The notes below the pieces were generated by a model. That model was not told the origin of the DNA and did no database searches. It was given only the letters and a program-made list of their open reading frames with translations. A stretch of 64,000 nt of DNA from Mimachlamys varia (taxonomy: Eukaryota > Mollusca > Bivalvia > Pectinida > Pectinidae): assembly GCA_947623455.1 (NCBI GenBank), contig OX392530.1, positions 37,107,405 to 37,171,404 on the forward strand, in the 5' to 3' direction. Position 1 is the stretch's first letter. Each line of letters opens with the position of its first letter. Below are positions 1 to 11,958 of the stretch, piece by piece. Position numbers and translations under genes: made by a program.

Positions 1-814
1 CTACTTCCATGATGGAATGTAAAAACTTTCAGTCAAGCGTGACTCTCCACAAAGCAAGAAAGACGTTCAGAAACATCATTAAAAGTAATGGAAGCGACTC
101 TCGTTTGCTTGATTGGGTACAGCCATCCCTGGCTTTTGACTAGTGGCCATCTTGTTTCAATCTACGCGGTTTGATTCACAACGGCACAACTTTCCTCTGA
201 ATGGCTGTAGTTTCGTATCTCTGGAAACATAACGGAACCGGCGATATTTCATCGACAGAAAACACATGGCGAAGTAATTGACATTAATTCCTGTTTAAAT
301 TTGTGTGCATTTATTTATTCGGTCTTTCTAAAACTTTGTATTTCAGTATGAACATGAAATATCACGCCGAAAGTTACGTAATAAACATACACACATATCC
401 GTTGATGAATAATCAATACTTCAATTTTATTATGATAACAATTACTGTTTAAAAATGTCCTACGAACTCTTTTCTTTAGAAAGCATATCACAAAACTTAC
501 ACCTTCTCTTAATATCGCTAATTCAAAGCCAACATGTTTAATAAATACGTGAGATTGTTGGGGTTCACTGAAATATAATCTATTATACGGCTTGTTGTTA
601 TATAGCTGACATATATTATTATTATGGTGTTTTATTGTTGATTAGGTATAGGCAATCGTTATAAGGAAAACATTTTCATTTTAAAGTACGTGTAACATTC
701 CGAAATTAAACTTAAAAAGGTGGATTATTTTTTTACGTGTCCGATAAATTATCGGTACACTCTTTGGGTTTCACCTTCACTTCTTACCAGAACATACCAC
801 ACTCATTTACTTAA
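1..814. other. AT-rich unique sequence, no gene seen
   Basis: All six frames are broken by stops. I see no RNA gene, no tandem repeat and no recognisable mobile element. Promoter-like or splice-like words are present only at the density expected by chance. Confidence 0.6.
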
Positions 815-1550
815 CTACAAACCTACAAACATAATCAGAACTCAAAATCTATTAAACCAGGGGCACAAAAATGAACAAAGAAAATATTTACACGGAGACT
901 CTCGTAAAAGTACAAGAAAATATGACCAGGTGTTCCGGAAGAGTAAAAGTCTTCTGCTTCATCGACGACACCCGCCATAAAAATCTAGGTAAAACAAAAG
1001 AAAATGTCATTGCTTCAAAGTGAGAACTGAGGCATACTCTCAATCACACTAATGAGAATATTGAAAAACTTCCATTTTCATATCGTAAAAGAATGTAGAA
1101 TATTTCTCAATGAGATCAAGATGGACACAATAAAATTTGCTTATAGTCCCTGTGCCATAAGTTTGTTCGTCGGCAGATGATATTTATCATAGTAACATAC
1201 CTACTTCTCCAGCGTTTGGTGTTTACATGTCGCAATTGTTTCGTTATTCTAGGGCTTGCTCTGAATATTGAAATTTTCATGACAGATGTCAACTGCTGAC
1301 GAACAAACGTACGGCATAGGGACTCGGGAGATGCAGGTTGATGAAGACTATGGGCAGGGTTTATGGTCGCCATCTTGATCTCATCGAGAACTTTTTTGTA
1401 TCTTTGTGTGTCTTCCGGAACACCTGGTCTTATTCTCTTGTGCTTTTACGAAGGTATCCATGTACATCTTTCCTTTGTTCCTATTTGTCTCTAATTTAAT
1501 CGATTTTGAGTAAGGATTGTGGTTTTGTTGACACTTTGGTATTCTCTGGT
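815..1550. mobile_element. Fold-back copy of a dispersed repeat (two inverted arms)
   Basis: The left arm (about 815-1176) and right arm (about 1293-1550) are imperfect reverse complements around a loop of about 115 bp. Matched segments are 1104-1124 with 1370-1390, 1145-1176 with 1293-1324, and the CCAGGTGTTCCGGAAG core near 925-945 with its reverse complement near 1411-1430. The right arm lacks the part matching about 970-1100, so it is internally deleted. The same arm sequence recurs in direct orientation near 45.24, 45.66, 45.83, 48.69 and 49.92 kb. Short open frames on both strands (85, 86 and 63 codons) are chance readings of the repeat. I see no transposase, so it would be non-autonomous. 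It could equally be two repeat copies that landed in opposite orientation. Confidence 0.65.
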
Positions 1551-1593
1551 TTTTTAAACGCATACCATGCATTAAATACTCGGACCAGGTTAC

Positions 1594-1603
1594 ATGACGT
1601 CAT
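1594..1603. promoter_or_regulatory. Full CRE palindrome
   Basis: ATGACGTCAT is a perfect 10-bp palindrome containing the complete cAMP-response element TGACGTCA. Only the word is seen; function is not shown. Confidence 0.3.
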
Positions 1604-1779
1604 TGGCACTTAGTGCAATTTCAGCATACATTGTAAACGTTTTTAACAGTACCACAAGAATATAGTCTGAATTTCACTTTCATTAGTATATGCTATTTAA
1701 AAAAATGAACAGAGATTATTCAGATGATTTTAAGAATGATGGAGTAAAAAGTGAATTTTATTCGTCATATATAACACGT

Positions 1780-1789
1780 ATCACGTGAT
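1780..1789. promoter_or_regulatory. Palindromic E-box ATCACGTGAT
   Basis: A perfect 10-bp palindrome around CACGTG, the E-box core bound by bHLH-zip factors. No neighbouring gene is visible, so its use is unknown. Confidence 0.25.
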
Positions 1790-1973
1790 CCATCCACATG
1801 ATCCCACCGGAAACATGTGGTGATAATGTTTGTTTGGCAGTACAAGCAAGGAACATTTGAAAGATAGCTATCTAATAAAGTCTTTAACCACAGATAATAT
1901 CTTCTACCCTCAGCTAAAACTCATTGTAATACAGGTGTTTTACACGTGGTATTTATGCCACAGTTATAGAGGT

Positions 1974-1983
1974 ATGACGTCAT
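1974..1983. promoter_or_regulatory. Full CRE palindrome
   Basis: A second ATGACGTCAT, 380 bp downstream of the first. Only the word is seen. Confidence 0.3.
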
Positions 1984-2264
1984 AGTGAAAAAAATCGCCT
2001 CTCATTTCTCCTAAAAAATGATTACTGGAATTAATCATACATTTCAAAAGCTAGTTGTTACAGAAAATTTGCAATAATCTAAAGGATTAATCTGACCAAA
2101 TTACCAATGATAAATAACATTATTTGAGCATGTATTTGGTATTTTATGTTATGTGTAGTTGTTGTTTATATTGTACTGTGTTAAGTTAGACAGAATTTTT
2201 CTGTGGTATATTGTTTGATTTAAAAATATTTTACTTGTATAATATAAACAATGGGATTTGGCGG

Positions 2265-2345
2265 TATATTGTGTCTTTGGTTTATTGACGTTCGGAATAA
2301 TGTGTCTTTGGGATAGTGACGTTCGGAATAATGTGTCTTTGGTAT
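2265..2345. repeat. Short 31-bp tandem repeat
   Basis: The block GACGTTCGGAATAATGTG followed by TCTTTGG occurs at 2287 and again 31 bp later at 2318. Partial copies lie on both sides, and degenerate CTTTGG-containing copies continue to about 2550. A 135-codon minus-strand open frame (2220-2627) runs through it, but its predicted protein is basic, repetitive in part and resembles nothing I know. I treat that frame as a by-product of the repeat. Confidence 0.55.
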
Positions 2346-2639
2346 CATATCTGAAATGTGTGTTTGGTAAAATTTGTCTTGGTGTAATGAGTTACTAGCG
2401 TGTCGGAGTATTTGATGTAGTGGGATTTTACTTATTAGATGACAGTTGTAATGAGCCTTGGGTTGTTTGTCATTGGAAGTGATTTCGTGTTTGGATCTTT
2501 GGTGTAACACGTGTTCGAGGAGGGAGTAATGGTCTTTGGTAATATTAGTTTTTAGTGTATCGGGCTTTTTGCGTAATAAAAATCTAAGTCTTGATCTCAA
2601 AGCAAATTGGACCTTCATCAATTGCATAACATGTTATTC

Positions 2640-3314
2640 GAGATAAAAGTATTTTTTCTGTATACATCTGTGTCGACATATCGAAGCTATTGCTCTACAT
2701 TTATTTTTAAAATTTCTTTTTCATAACATTTACAAACATGTGTCGCTTCCGATAGCTGTACTTTAAACAGTCCATTTTTATTAAAGAGATTTGTTTGTTT
2801 TCCATATTTTCTTTTAAATTTAAAATCAAAGAATATTTTCTCTTTAAAACACATAATTTACGTAATAAAACACCGTATAAGGTCAAGAGTACGCAACGAG
2901 TTGACTAAACGCGAGGAAATAATTGGTATAAACAGTCGTAATACTTCAAACACCAATCCCCTTACAAACCAGAACACGAGGGGTTGTTTACACGCCATTA
3001 GTCGTCAAGCAATTTGGAGGGGAAGTGGATGGCAAAACAACAACGCAGTTTGGAAAGGATACATACTAACGTCATAAACGGTCAGGGTCAATTACTACGG
3101 CCAGGGGAGATAACTTACGTGTGTCTGATAAATCCAGTTTTGACTAGCGACTGATAGTTTTTGTTTAAGCTTCATTCAACGCGACTCGCCGTTGCGGATT
3201 AATATCAAGCATTTCAGAACCTTGCTCATTTACTGTTCGGTAAATTGTATTACAACTACTGATTGTTGATACAAATATATATAACATGTTTGTTTTTTAA
3301 ATTCAGCATTCATT
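2640..3314. other. Unique AT-rich sequence, no gene seen
   Basis: Frames are closed by frequent stops. No repeat or RNA gene is recognised. Confidence 0.5.
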
Positions 3315-3480
3315 TTTTATCGTGTTTTACGTCCTATTAACAGCTATGGCCATTAAAAAACGTGCCCCCGGAGAAACAAACACCGACCTACGGCCAGTAC
3401 CTGGAGAATGTCCATTTTATATATCGAACCCGCTACACAGAGGTGGAATGTCGCCGCGACCCCGTAATTGCAATTGTTTT
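3315..3480 (-). mobile_element. Degraded tRNA-like SINE fragment
   Basis: Read on the minus strand it has a B-box-like GCGGGTTCGATAT, followed by the body and an end containing AGCTGTTAATAGGACGTAAAA. The plus-strand end GTTTTACGTCCTATTAACAG at 3323-3342 is shared with a second fragment near 49.71 kb, which makes this a repeat family. I recall similar units being common in mollusc genomes. The A-box is not clear and the copy is worn, so the exact limits are approximate. Confidence 0.5.
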
Positions 3481-3711
3481 ACGCATTATTGAGTCAAAAT
3501 CAACTGTTTCTTGAATTTCGAATTTCTTGATCACATATGAATAACAGTTAGTTATTTCTGTTTATTTCTGCTTTAAAACTTATATAAGATCATTATATTA
3601 CACATTTCTCAGATAAAGTGTTTCTTGTTACTACAGCTGCTGGTAAGAAATATACAGTATTATCATTCAACTACCACAGATATCGGCCAATACCTACTGC
3701 CGGATAAAACA

Positions 3712-3798
3712 GTGCTTTAAACGTCAATACAAAATGCTTTATCCGTCAATACAAAATGCTTTATCTGTCAATACAAAATGCTTTATCCGTCAATACTA
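3712..3798. repeat. 22-bp tandem repeat, about four copies
   Basis: The unit GTCAATACAAAATGCTTTAT plus two bases repeats nearly perfectly. The differences are single-base (AAAC, ATCC or ATCT before GTCAA). No coding content. Confidence 0.85.
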
Positions 3799-4495
3799 TG
3801 CACGTGAACTTTCCCGGTTCTGACAGGACTGCGAAATGTCAAAGTAGTTTTAGTTGATTTATGAATTTATCCTGGTATCAAATGGTTGAATATCGAAAAT
3901 CAAATGCATTCAATATTATTATCTTTTTATACACATATGCGTGTTTACTCTGTGTTGAATAGAACTATATTTCATTGTGCCTAGACATTCAGAAAGTAGT
4001 AAATAGGCCTGAACGGAAAATTTTCTAGCAACTAAACCGATGCATAGCTTCAGTGGAACAACGAATAAATTTAAAGGTAAACAAATGGCGTCTTTGCTCT
4101 GATTGATGTGAATATCTGTGTTAAAACATTGCAGGTTAAACAGAATACACGGTAAGTATCTTAGAATACAATGTTTAGTTTTTGTCGGGACGAAAAGACG
4201 AAGATGGCTCACAAGGGATTCGCCATCACGACTTTTTCTAATCCTCGCCAAAAATAAACCTTGCATTGCAAGATGCTATTTCTATAACAACTTGCATTAC
4301 AATTTTTTCGAAATATTTATTCCCATCAAATTCATATTGTTTTTTTTTTGTTGAAAATTTCTTAAATGCAATATGTCTTCCGGATTGAAGCAAAAGAGAA
4401 ATTTCAACCTTAGAATACTTTGTTTGTCCGATTGTTTTTATTAGCGAATTTTTACTTACATACCCAGCACAGCAGTATTATAAAAAATAAAACAA

Positions 4496-4516
4496 TTCCG
4501 GACTTCTGGTCCGGAA
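4496..4516. other. Perfect 8-bp hairpin
   Basis: TTCCGGAC and GTCCGGAA flank a five-base spacer, giving a GC-rich stem in AT-rich surroundings. There is no T run after it and no gene next to it, so no function is assigned. Confidence 0.5.
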
Positions 4517-4872
4517 CGTAGATAATATAGTGGCTACCGTCACCGAGTCCAACACAAACCACTACTTTGGAACCTTTGTATATAAGGACCTGCCTAAAGT
4601 GACTGATTTTCTATTACACTATGTGCGTATATAATATGTGTAAGTTAGTTAGAATCGGACCACCTATTCAGTTTCTACAAATTCTTAAACATATAAAAAA
4701 AATCACAATTTAAAATGAAATTACAGCGTAATTGATAAAGTTATACGTGGAGTGTACTCTCTGGGTATTTATGACAAATTAACTTCAAAAATAAATGTTT
4801 CTATATTCATTCTGATACTTGGAAATGATGTGGTTATATTTTTGTATATTTTATGAATATGTACGTCACACA

Positions 4873-4887
4873 GAGGCTCCAAGCCTC
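4873..4887. other. Small hairpin GAGGCT/AGCCTC
   Basis: A 6-bp perfect stem with a 3-base loop. It could be chance; it is listed because it stands out in AT-rich sequence. Confidence 0.35.
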
Positions 4888-6416
4888 GATTAACGACTCG
4901 TTTCTGTGTTCGTGTCAAGCTTTTAGATAAACTTTCGGGGACTTAGCCACTCTAATCATAATTAACTTACAACCGAGATTTTAATTCCTTTGAAGTTCCT
5001 CTTAGTATTGATAGTCTCTGTATTTATTTTATATTGTGCACTTGATGATACGTATATGTTGCACTTCAGGACAATGACACACACGTATAGTCATCTTGAT
5101 ATCAAAATAATTAAACAATAATAATTAAAAAAATAATAAAAATTTGAAAATATGATAATTTAGCAATTTCTTGTTATAAATAAATGATTATTACATTACA
5201 TTCATTCACTGGAGACAAACATGTACGATATTTGAACAATTGCAATTCACATGTTACAGTGACGTAAAGCTAACAAATATGAGAAATATAGTCTGTTAGT
5301 GCTATCGCTACGTAAAGCGTGTCAGACGACGCTGGCTCTCGTTCATGAAAGTTTGAAAGTTGTATTCCCCCCCGTCAAATTCAGATGGCATCGCGTTAGC
5401 CATGTTGATTATTTCAGTGCCAACATACATTTTAGCATTGAAAAATAGAGCAAGATGGCCGAGAATTAGAAATACAGGATATGTAAAAAAAAAAAAAAAA
5501 TAATCGGAGAGGATGCGAAACATAAAAGGTCAAAGGTGATTGGTTCAAGAAGAAATAGATTGACAGAACGGTATGATTGAAAAATCCCTGATTAGCACAG
5601 TATAGAAGTTTGAATGTTTACAACTTCTCCAGAATATGAAAATATTTTACAACTGTTTTGGTTTGTTTTCTATTTGTTTGTTTTCTATTTGTTTGTTTAT
5701 TGACAATTTCAAAAGTGCTGATAAATTCTTTCTTATTTGAAATCATAAATCCATTTTGACTTACAACAATCAGTATTAACTTAACATGTAGTGGATTTCG
5801 CAGTCCAAGCCTCTAATAAAGGGGGCGTGGCGATGTTCGTATGTACATGTATATATATAAATGTTACATGCCAGTTTTGCACTTTCAGGTAAAAGTGCAG
5901 CCGACACTATAAACATCTCATTTGTACGTTCTATGGTTCTTATCGCCAACTCGGCACAACACTCCACATAAATGAATTCCGAGTGTTTATGCCTGACATG
6001 GTACATAGCCCAATAAAATGCATGTTTGATTATATTTGGGTTAATATGTACATATTGTGCATACCGGGAGGTTTTGTTAAACGTATTCGATATTATCAAC
6101 GGGTCGGCCGCCCTTTAATTCAGTCTTGATTTTTTTTTATACATGAGCGAGCTGACATTTAGATAAATATGTTTTCAACAATCTGAGAGATAAACAGAAG
6201 AAATGAAAATAAACAATCGTATTATTGAGACTTCTAAAAGTTTAAGATTGTTTTATTTATTAGAAAGGAAAACAAACGGATTCTGTTAAGTTTGTGTACT
6301 TTTAAAGGAACAGCTGTATTTTCAGTGTGTATTTATAAAAAGGCCTCCAAAAATCCAAGAGGGATTATCGATCAAACGAAAATGCACTTGTCGGCAAGTC
6401 AAACATGAGCTTATTG

Positions 6417-6660
6417 TTACGCCTACCGTTCGATTAGCCGGTAACTAATTACACCTACCGTTTGGTTAACCGGTAACTAATTACACCTACCGTTCGATTA
6501 GCCGGTAACTAATTACACCTACCGTTCGGTTAGCCGGTAACTAATTACAAATGCCGTTCGGTTAGCCGGTAACTAATTACAAATGCCGTTCGGTTAACCG
6601 GTAACTAATTACACTAAATGTCCTGTTAACTCTCGGAACTATTTACACCCAATTACAACT
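6417..6660. repeat. 32-bp minisatellite, array 1
   Basis: About six good copies have an exact 32-bp period (for example CCTACCG at 6422 and 6454), followed by worn copies to about 6660. The unit core is TACCGTTCGGTTAGCCGGTA followed by ACTAATTAC. It aligns with the unit of the larger array at 7.78-8.42 kb (TACCGTCCTATCAACCGG followed by GAACTAGTCAC), which has the same 32-bp period. Both arrays therefore descend from one ancestor. Confidence 0.85.
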
Positions 6661-7449
6661 AGATGACACGGAGATGGACACCATCTCTAAGGGCCCCGTC
6701 TTTGCAACATAAAATCAATATATAAAGACTTTATAGGAGCTCCAAACTTTTCATAGAGTCTATATAAGAGCAAACTGAAAAAAATAGGAAAATTTAAGAG
6801 AATATATATTTTAACAGGTAGACATAAAGCCCTTAACATCCTAAGGCCACGCCAGTCCACTGTTATAAACTAGTTACAAATTAATTGCACACAAAGTTTC
6901 TGCATAACTAACACACTTACAAGTCAGGAGGGGCCCCGCTATGTTAAGCTGACCCTAAGTTAAGAAATTCAAGATTTGACTTGATCTTTGATCCAATGAC
7001 CTTGACGTTTGGTCAGTTGGCACCTTGCTTGATTACTACCAACATTGCTTCGTAATGTCGAAGTTAACCGTTTTGCAGTTGAGACAGGTACACTTTGAGC
7101 TTGACCTCCGATATTTAAGGTTTGGTCAGTTATTGTTTCATGTAAACAGTTAGGGACCGTTGGCATCACCTTCGCGTACACCTTTGAATGTTTGAAGCAT
7201 AAAACATTATATTTTTTTTTTGCTATTTTGGTCATGGTCACAACGGTCTAATGACAGTGCATTGCACACCATCGGAAACGTGTTAACAATCATGCGATTT
7301 TTATCCTTGCTATTATAACTGGTTACAAAGTGGCGGAGCGTAAACGATGTGTTTCGGACCGACTCACGGACACACAGACTCACGAACATAGCAATCACAG
7401 TATTTCAACTACAAGCCACTATGTGCGTACGTCAGTTTAATTGAATTGT
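6661..7449. other. Sequence between the two 32-bp arrays
   Basis: It has GGGCCCC words and scattered pieces resembling the 32-bp unit (for example TATAACTGGTTACAAA near 7314), possibly decayed repeats. No gene is supported. The minus-strand open frames here (90 and 63 codons) have no recognisable features. Confidence 0.4.
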
Positions 7450-8420
7450 GGTTGGTCATAACTACCGTATTATCAACAGAGAACTGATCACACCGTAATG
7501 TCCTCTAATGCATGTCAGGTGGTCGGGTAGTGCATTGTATAGCACACTTGCCTTTCACCAAGGCGGCCGGGGCTCGATTCCCCGACTGGACGTGAAAAGG
7601 TATGGTATCACCTGCACGACCACGTGGGTTTTCTTCGGGTACCCTGGATTCCTTCCACAATAAGACCCCTCGCGCGCTAACATCCGGGCCAAAAAGAGTG
7701 ATTTATATAAGTTGGATAACTTGTTTCATAATTGTTGCACATGTAAAATAAATAAAGTTTATATTAGAAAATAAAATCCATCCACTCAACCGGAAACTAT
7801 TATAACTACTCTCTTGTCGAACGGGAATGTATTACAACCCCATGCTATCAACCGGGAACTAGTCACAACTACCGTCCTGTCAACCGGGAATTAGTCACAA
7901 CTACCGTCCTATCAACCGGAAGCTATTTCAACTACTCTCTTGTCAAACGGGAATGTATTACAACCCCATGCTATCAACCGGGAACTAGTCACAACTACCG
8001 TCCTGTCAACCGGGAATTAGTCATAACTACCGTCCTATCAACCGGAAACTATTACAACTACTCTCTTGTCGAACGGGAATGTATTATAACCCCATGCTAT
8101 CAACCGGGAACTAGTCACAACTGCCGTCCTTTCAACCGGGAACTAGTCACAACTACCGTCCTTTCAACCGGGAACTAGTCACAACTACCGTCCTATCAAC
8201 CGGGAATTAGTCACAACTACCGTCTTTTCAACCGGGAACTAGTCACAACTACCGTCCTATCAACCGGGAATTAGTCACAACTACCGTCCTATCAACCGGA
8301 AACGATTTCAACTACACTCTTGTCAAACGGGAATGTATTACAACCCCATGCTATCAACCGGGAACTAGTCACAAATACCGTCCTGTCAAACGGAAATATA
8401 TTACAATAACGAACCGTCAT
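7450..8420. repeat. 32-bp minisatellite, array 2, with a superperiod of about 126 bp
   Basis: Degenerate units at about 7458-7508 are followed by a SINE, and then by a dense array from about 7780 to 8420. The unit core is CAACCGGGAACTAGTCACAA followed by CTACCGTCCTAT (32 bp). A variant with ACCCCATGCTATC recurs at 7841, 7967, 8093 and 8347, giving a superperiod of 126-127 bp (four units with a small deletion). Worn units seem to continue to about 8520. No coding role is seen. Confidence 0.85.
7517..7770 (+). mobile_element. tRNA-Glu-derived SINE inside the 32-bp array
   Basis: The head (about 7520-7590) carries a tRNA-like anticodon arm with CCTTTCACCAAGG and a B-box-like GGCTCGATTCCCC, as in tRNA-Glu(UUC). 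It would be transcribed by RNA polymerase III. The body has GTGGGTTTTCTTCGGGTACC, a segment I recall from mollusc SINEs, and the 3' end is A/T-rich with AAATAAATAAAG. The A-box is weak, and I could not find a clean target-site duplication. Minisatellite units lie on both sides, so the SINE most likely inserted into the array. Confidence 0.65.
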
Positions 8421-8520
8421 CCGAGAACCGTTGGCACTCACTGTATCATTAAAGGAAAGTAACGACACTTACCGACAACGGATTACACTTGTCGTACTGA
8501 CAACCAGGAATTGCACCTTG

Positions 8521-11500
8521 ACTACCCCCTTCCTCCGTATACGACGGCAATGTACCGCCTCGTATAGCTGTAAGACCCTTCAATGTCCCACATGCTGTAA
8601 GTGCACGTGTTTATGTTAGAGTTATCTTTGTCATGCAGCTGTTTCAGACTCTTGTGTTAAACGTATATAACATGAAGAAAAAAACGTCATACATGTATCA
8701 GTACCTGCTTTTTCGGTATGGACTTTCTTCTCCTCTTATACATGTAGTTTGTTGTTAATAAACTCAGCCCTTTAGACCTCTGTATCCATGTCTAAATCTC
8801 CCGGCTTAGAAGTATTCTCATATTTTTATTTTTTCATCTTGATTAAAATAATAATAACATTTTTAGGAAAAGTTTCGTTTTTGTTGAAGAGTCACCGTTG
8901 GTTAAAGGGCGATGTTCACATTTTGGTCCAAAGTTCCCATTTTGGTAAAAGGCTCAATCAAGATGATAATTATTTCGTAGGTATCTCGTGTTTGGTACCC
9001 GGTATTTTGTCCAAGCCAGAGAAGTTTGTATATTTTATTTCACGGATAATTTTTCTTTTGCAAATGTATTCAGTGGTGTTTTCAAGATTTTCTTCCATAC
9101 TTTAAACGATATCGGTGCATGTTTATAATTATAACTTAAAACACAAACATTCGCAGCACGGATCTCCTTAATAGATAATTTATGGATCACATGCTTTTCA
9201 GTTAACTAGTCATTTAGAAAGTGGAAGAAACAAAATACCATCAAATTGTTTTGCCAGTGGTTTTAATTAAGAACTGAATATCTACACGTGCTCACTATTA
9301 AACCTGAATTTGAGAAACGCGCACGACCTTCAAACATGCTGCAACTACGTAAGGTCACTCCTACTGTATATTATATTACAGAACCACGCCGAAAATGACG
9401 GAAGACGCCAACACCGGGACTGTAATTTTCTGATTCATAGAAACACCCTAGCTGCTCCTTCCCGGAAGCCGTTACATAATTCTATGAATATCAAACAGAT
9501 GCATGAACCACACCCATGTTACGTCATTGGTGTTAATGACGTCATAGACATGCTTTAGTGACTACGAACGTTCCTTTCCATTTGAGGTTTATAGAAATAC
9601 AACTCATTTTTCTTCTTTTGTATTTGACTGACTGATTAATTTGAGTTAATTGTTAACAATGTTTTAGTATAAACTTTATTTCTTTCAATAATATACATAC
9701 TTTACATTCAATACAGCGAACACCCTTAGGGATGAATTGGATTCGGAAACAAGTGTTAACCACTTATGTAAAATCCGTCTCCAGTAGAGTAAACACATGG
9801 ATTTAAATGATACATTATGTAATTGATGTAAGTATATATGTATATATGTATACGCAAAACAGGAACGTAATGAAATAAAATAGTGGGATAGGAAAGTGTA
9901 AAAGGGTTGTGAGGGGAGGGGGAAGGGATTGGGGTGTTTTCAACAATAACAAATATGATTGAATCCATATCGAATTTATATATCGTTTTCCCCTTCCTAA
10001 CATTTTTTTTCTTGTATCAAAAACACAAGAAATGAAACAGGAAATATCAAGATTCGAACAGCGTCCCCGTAAGTGTCCTTTGGGTTGATGTGTAAGATCA
10101 CACCAATGCTTAAATGTAATTGAATTTGACAATTTTCTCCTTTCTAATTACAAATGGCAGACCTAAAAGTAAATACCATATCTTCGAAACACTGCTTTCC
10201 ATTGCCCACAATACGGGAGTATTGAACGCATACCCAGAATGAAATCCTCGTCCTCATGGAGACGACAGGTAAAGGATGACAAGCTAATTGGAGATGTTGG
10301 AATTTTTGCATCTCGGATCAGCAGGTTCCATTTAATGTAGACCTTGTCCTGTATACTAAATAATGGGTTAGTATCTTAAGAAATCGAAAGAGCAGACAGA
10401 CAATTTTTACAACAAACAAACAAACAAATAAATAAATATAAATAAAGCAAATTGTGTCCCTTGATAATGAAATGATATGTTTTAATACAATGTAAGGCGA
10501 TTCTGAAACGCACACTGCCAGAATTTTAGAAAGATATTTTCTCTGCAAGTTCAGTGGAATGATTTCACCTAGCGAAGCATCCATACACTTTAAATAAAAT
10601 AAAATAAAAAAAAAAACAGCGAATCTGAGAAATAAAAAAGATGGGAAAACTGGGTAAAAAAAGTCTTATCAAGCTGACAGACATTTTGAAACTTGACCCG
10701 GTGTCTAGGTCACCTAACCTCCAATAATAATCACTTATGCTAACACTGGCCAAATATGATGGATTATGTGTCAAATGTGTTTTATCACATTATAAGCAGG
10801 ATAACACGTCGACCTGAACAACAAGGTTAGACGAATGTTCAAAGACATGTAATTATATCATGGCGGGTAGATCTGTCACGAATTTAATTATGGCGTCGAA
10901 GTTATATAAAGGCGTAGATCGACAGCCTAGACCGATAGGATGGTCTTAATCACGGGACGACACAACATCAATTTCAGTCAACATTCATCAAATCAGGCGC
11001 GCCAACAAAAACATACCGCTTTGCCTTTTTTTTACACGACTTAATATTGCTATTTTTGCTTCGGTTAAAGAAATAAACCGACTCGGTTGGTATTGAAATT
11101 TTAACCAGCCTAAAGTCACGTATATATCATAATCTTCTGTGAAGTAAATTTTCAAGAATTTTCCAATTCACACAAAGATTGTTCTTTGTGGTGATGGAAC
11201 GGCATCGAAAAATTGCTCTTAGTAAATGCACCGAACCACATGCCTCCGTACCGGAAGTGCAAATAGCGATATCAAAACACGAATATGGTAATCTCGTTTT
11301 TGAAACATCTTGATCGGAAGTCAGTACGATTTATCCAGGAGTCATGCGCTTTGGTAACAATTGCAGGCTGTGGACGATTTCAGCTATATCTGTATACAAA
11401 TCATGCGCTCCAGTGACCGCAATCGCAGAACGGAAGTCCAAATGGTTATCGAATATACGCTTGAAAAAATACTTAACTTCAAACGTTTCACTGATTACGA

Positions 11501-11958
11501 TATGAGCATATAACAAAACTGCAATGTCGTTCGTGCTTTAGTCAGCTAAGCTCTTGAGAATAAAATTTTCTAGTTGTGTTACGAATCAAACTGACATAGA
11601 TAAGGCCGATTTTGACATAACATAACTCATTATTTGCATCCATCAATACTATTTTGATTATATCACAACATTGTACTTGTTCACATACGCACAATCCCCC
11701 GAAGGAGCAACATTCCATTATTTATAATCTTAGTGATCAGAACCGCTATTCATCTTTTACCAGTTTCCCTAACAAACTGGAACATTAAAAGCTTAATAAT
11801 TATGCGGTATCGGTATAAGTTGTGAGATTTCCCGCTGGTTCCTTTACTTTTGCAATTATGACGTAAACGCTTAATGTCTTTAATCAAAGGCCGAGAATGC
11901 AACATTCTTTGAAAAGTTTTTTTTCATTCATTTACTCTTTTCAAACTTGGTTTTAAAG
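8521..11958. other. Unique AT-rich sequence, no gene supported
   Basis: It includes a TATATATGTATA microsatellite near 9832-9852, an AAAC/AAAT run near 10410-10445, and a full CRE palindrome at 9536-9545. Open frames of 61 to 105 codons exist on both strands. They are low-complexity, rich in F, Y and I, and lack motifs. Confidence 0.5.
9536..9545. promoter_or_regulatory. Full CRE palindrome
   Basis: ATGACGTCAT, with a half-like ACGTCATTGG 16 bp upstream. Only the word is seen. Confidence 0.3.

Larger units (their letters stand above)
1551..2264. other. Unique AT-rich sequence with palindromic CRE and E-box words
   Basis: No gene is seen. It holds two full ATGACGTCAT palindromes (1594-1603 and 1974-1983) and an ATCACGTGAT palindrome (1780-1789). 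These match the optimal binding words of CREB/ATF-type bZIP and bHLH-zip factors. Without a transcription start nearby, their role is unknown. Confidence 0.45.
3799..6416. other. Unique AT-rich sequence, no gene supported
   Basis: It contains A and T homopolymers (for example an A run near 5486-5502), a short TTTGTTTTCTA-type repeat near 5655-5700 and two small hairpins (4496-4516 and 4873-4887). Open frames of 71 to 115 codons occur on both strands. None has a recognisable motif, and several overlap each other in opposite directions. Confidence 0.5.

Noticed and set aside
2220..2627. Minus-strand 135-residue protein
   Set aside because: It crosses a degenerate 31-bp tandem repeat and has no recognisable motif. 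Stop-free length is not unusual given the repeat.
7517..7590. tRNA-Glu gene
   Set aside because: Only the anticodon and T-arm resemble tRNA-Glu. The sequence continues into a SINE body, and the A-box is weak.
8788..9105. Plus-strand 105-residue hydrophobic protein
   Set aside because: Low complexity and F/I/Y-rich, as expected from T-rich DNA. No motif, no splice or promoter context.
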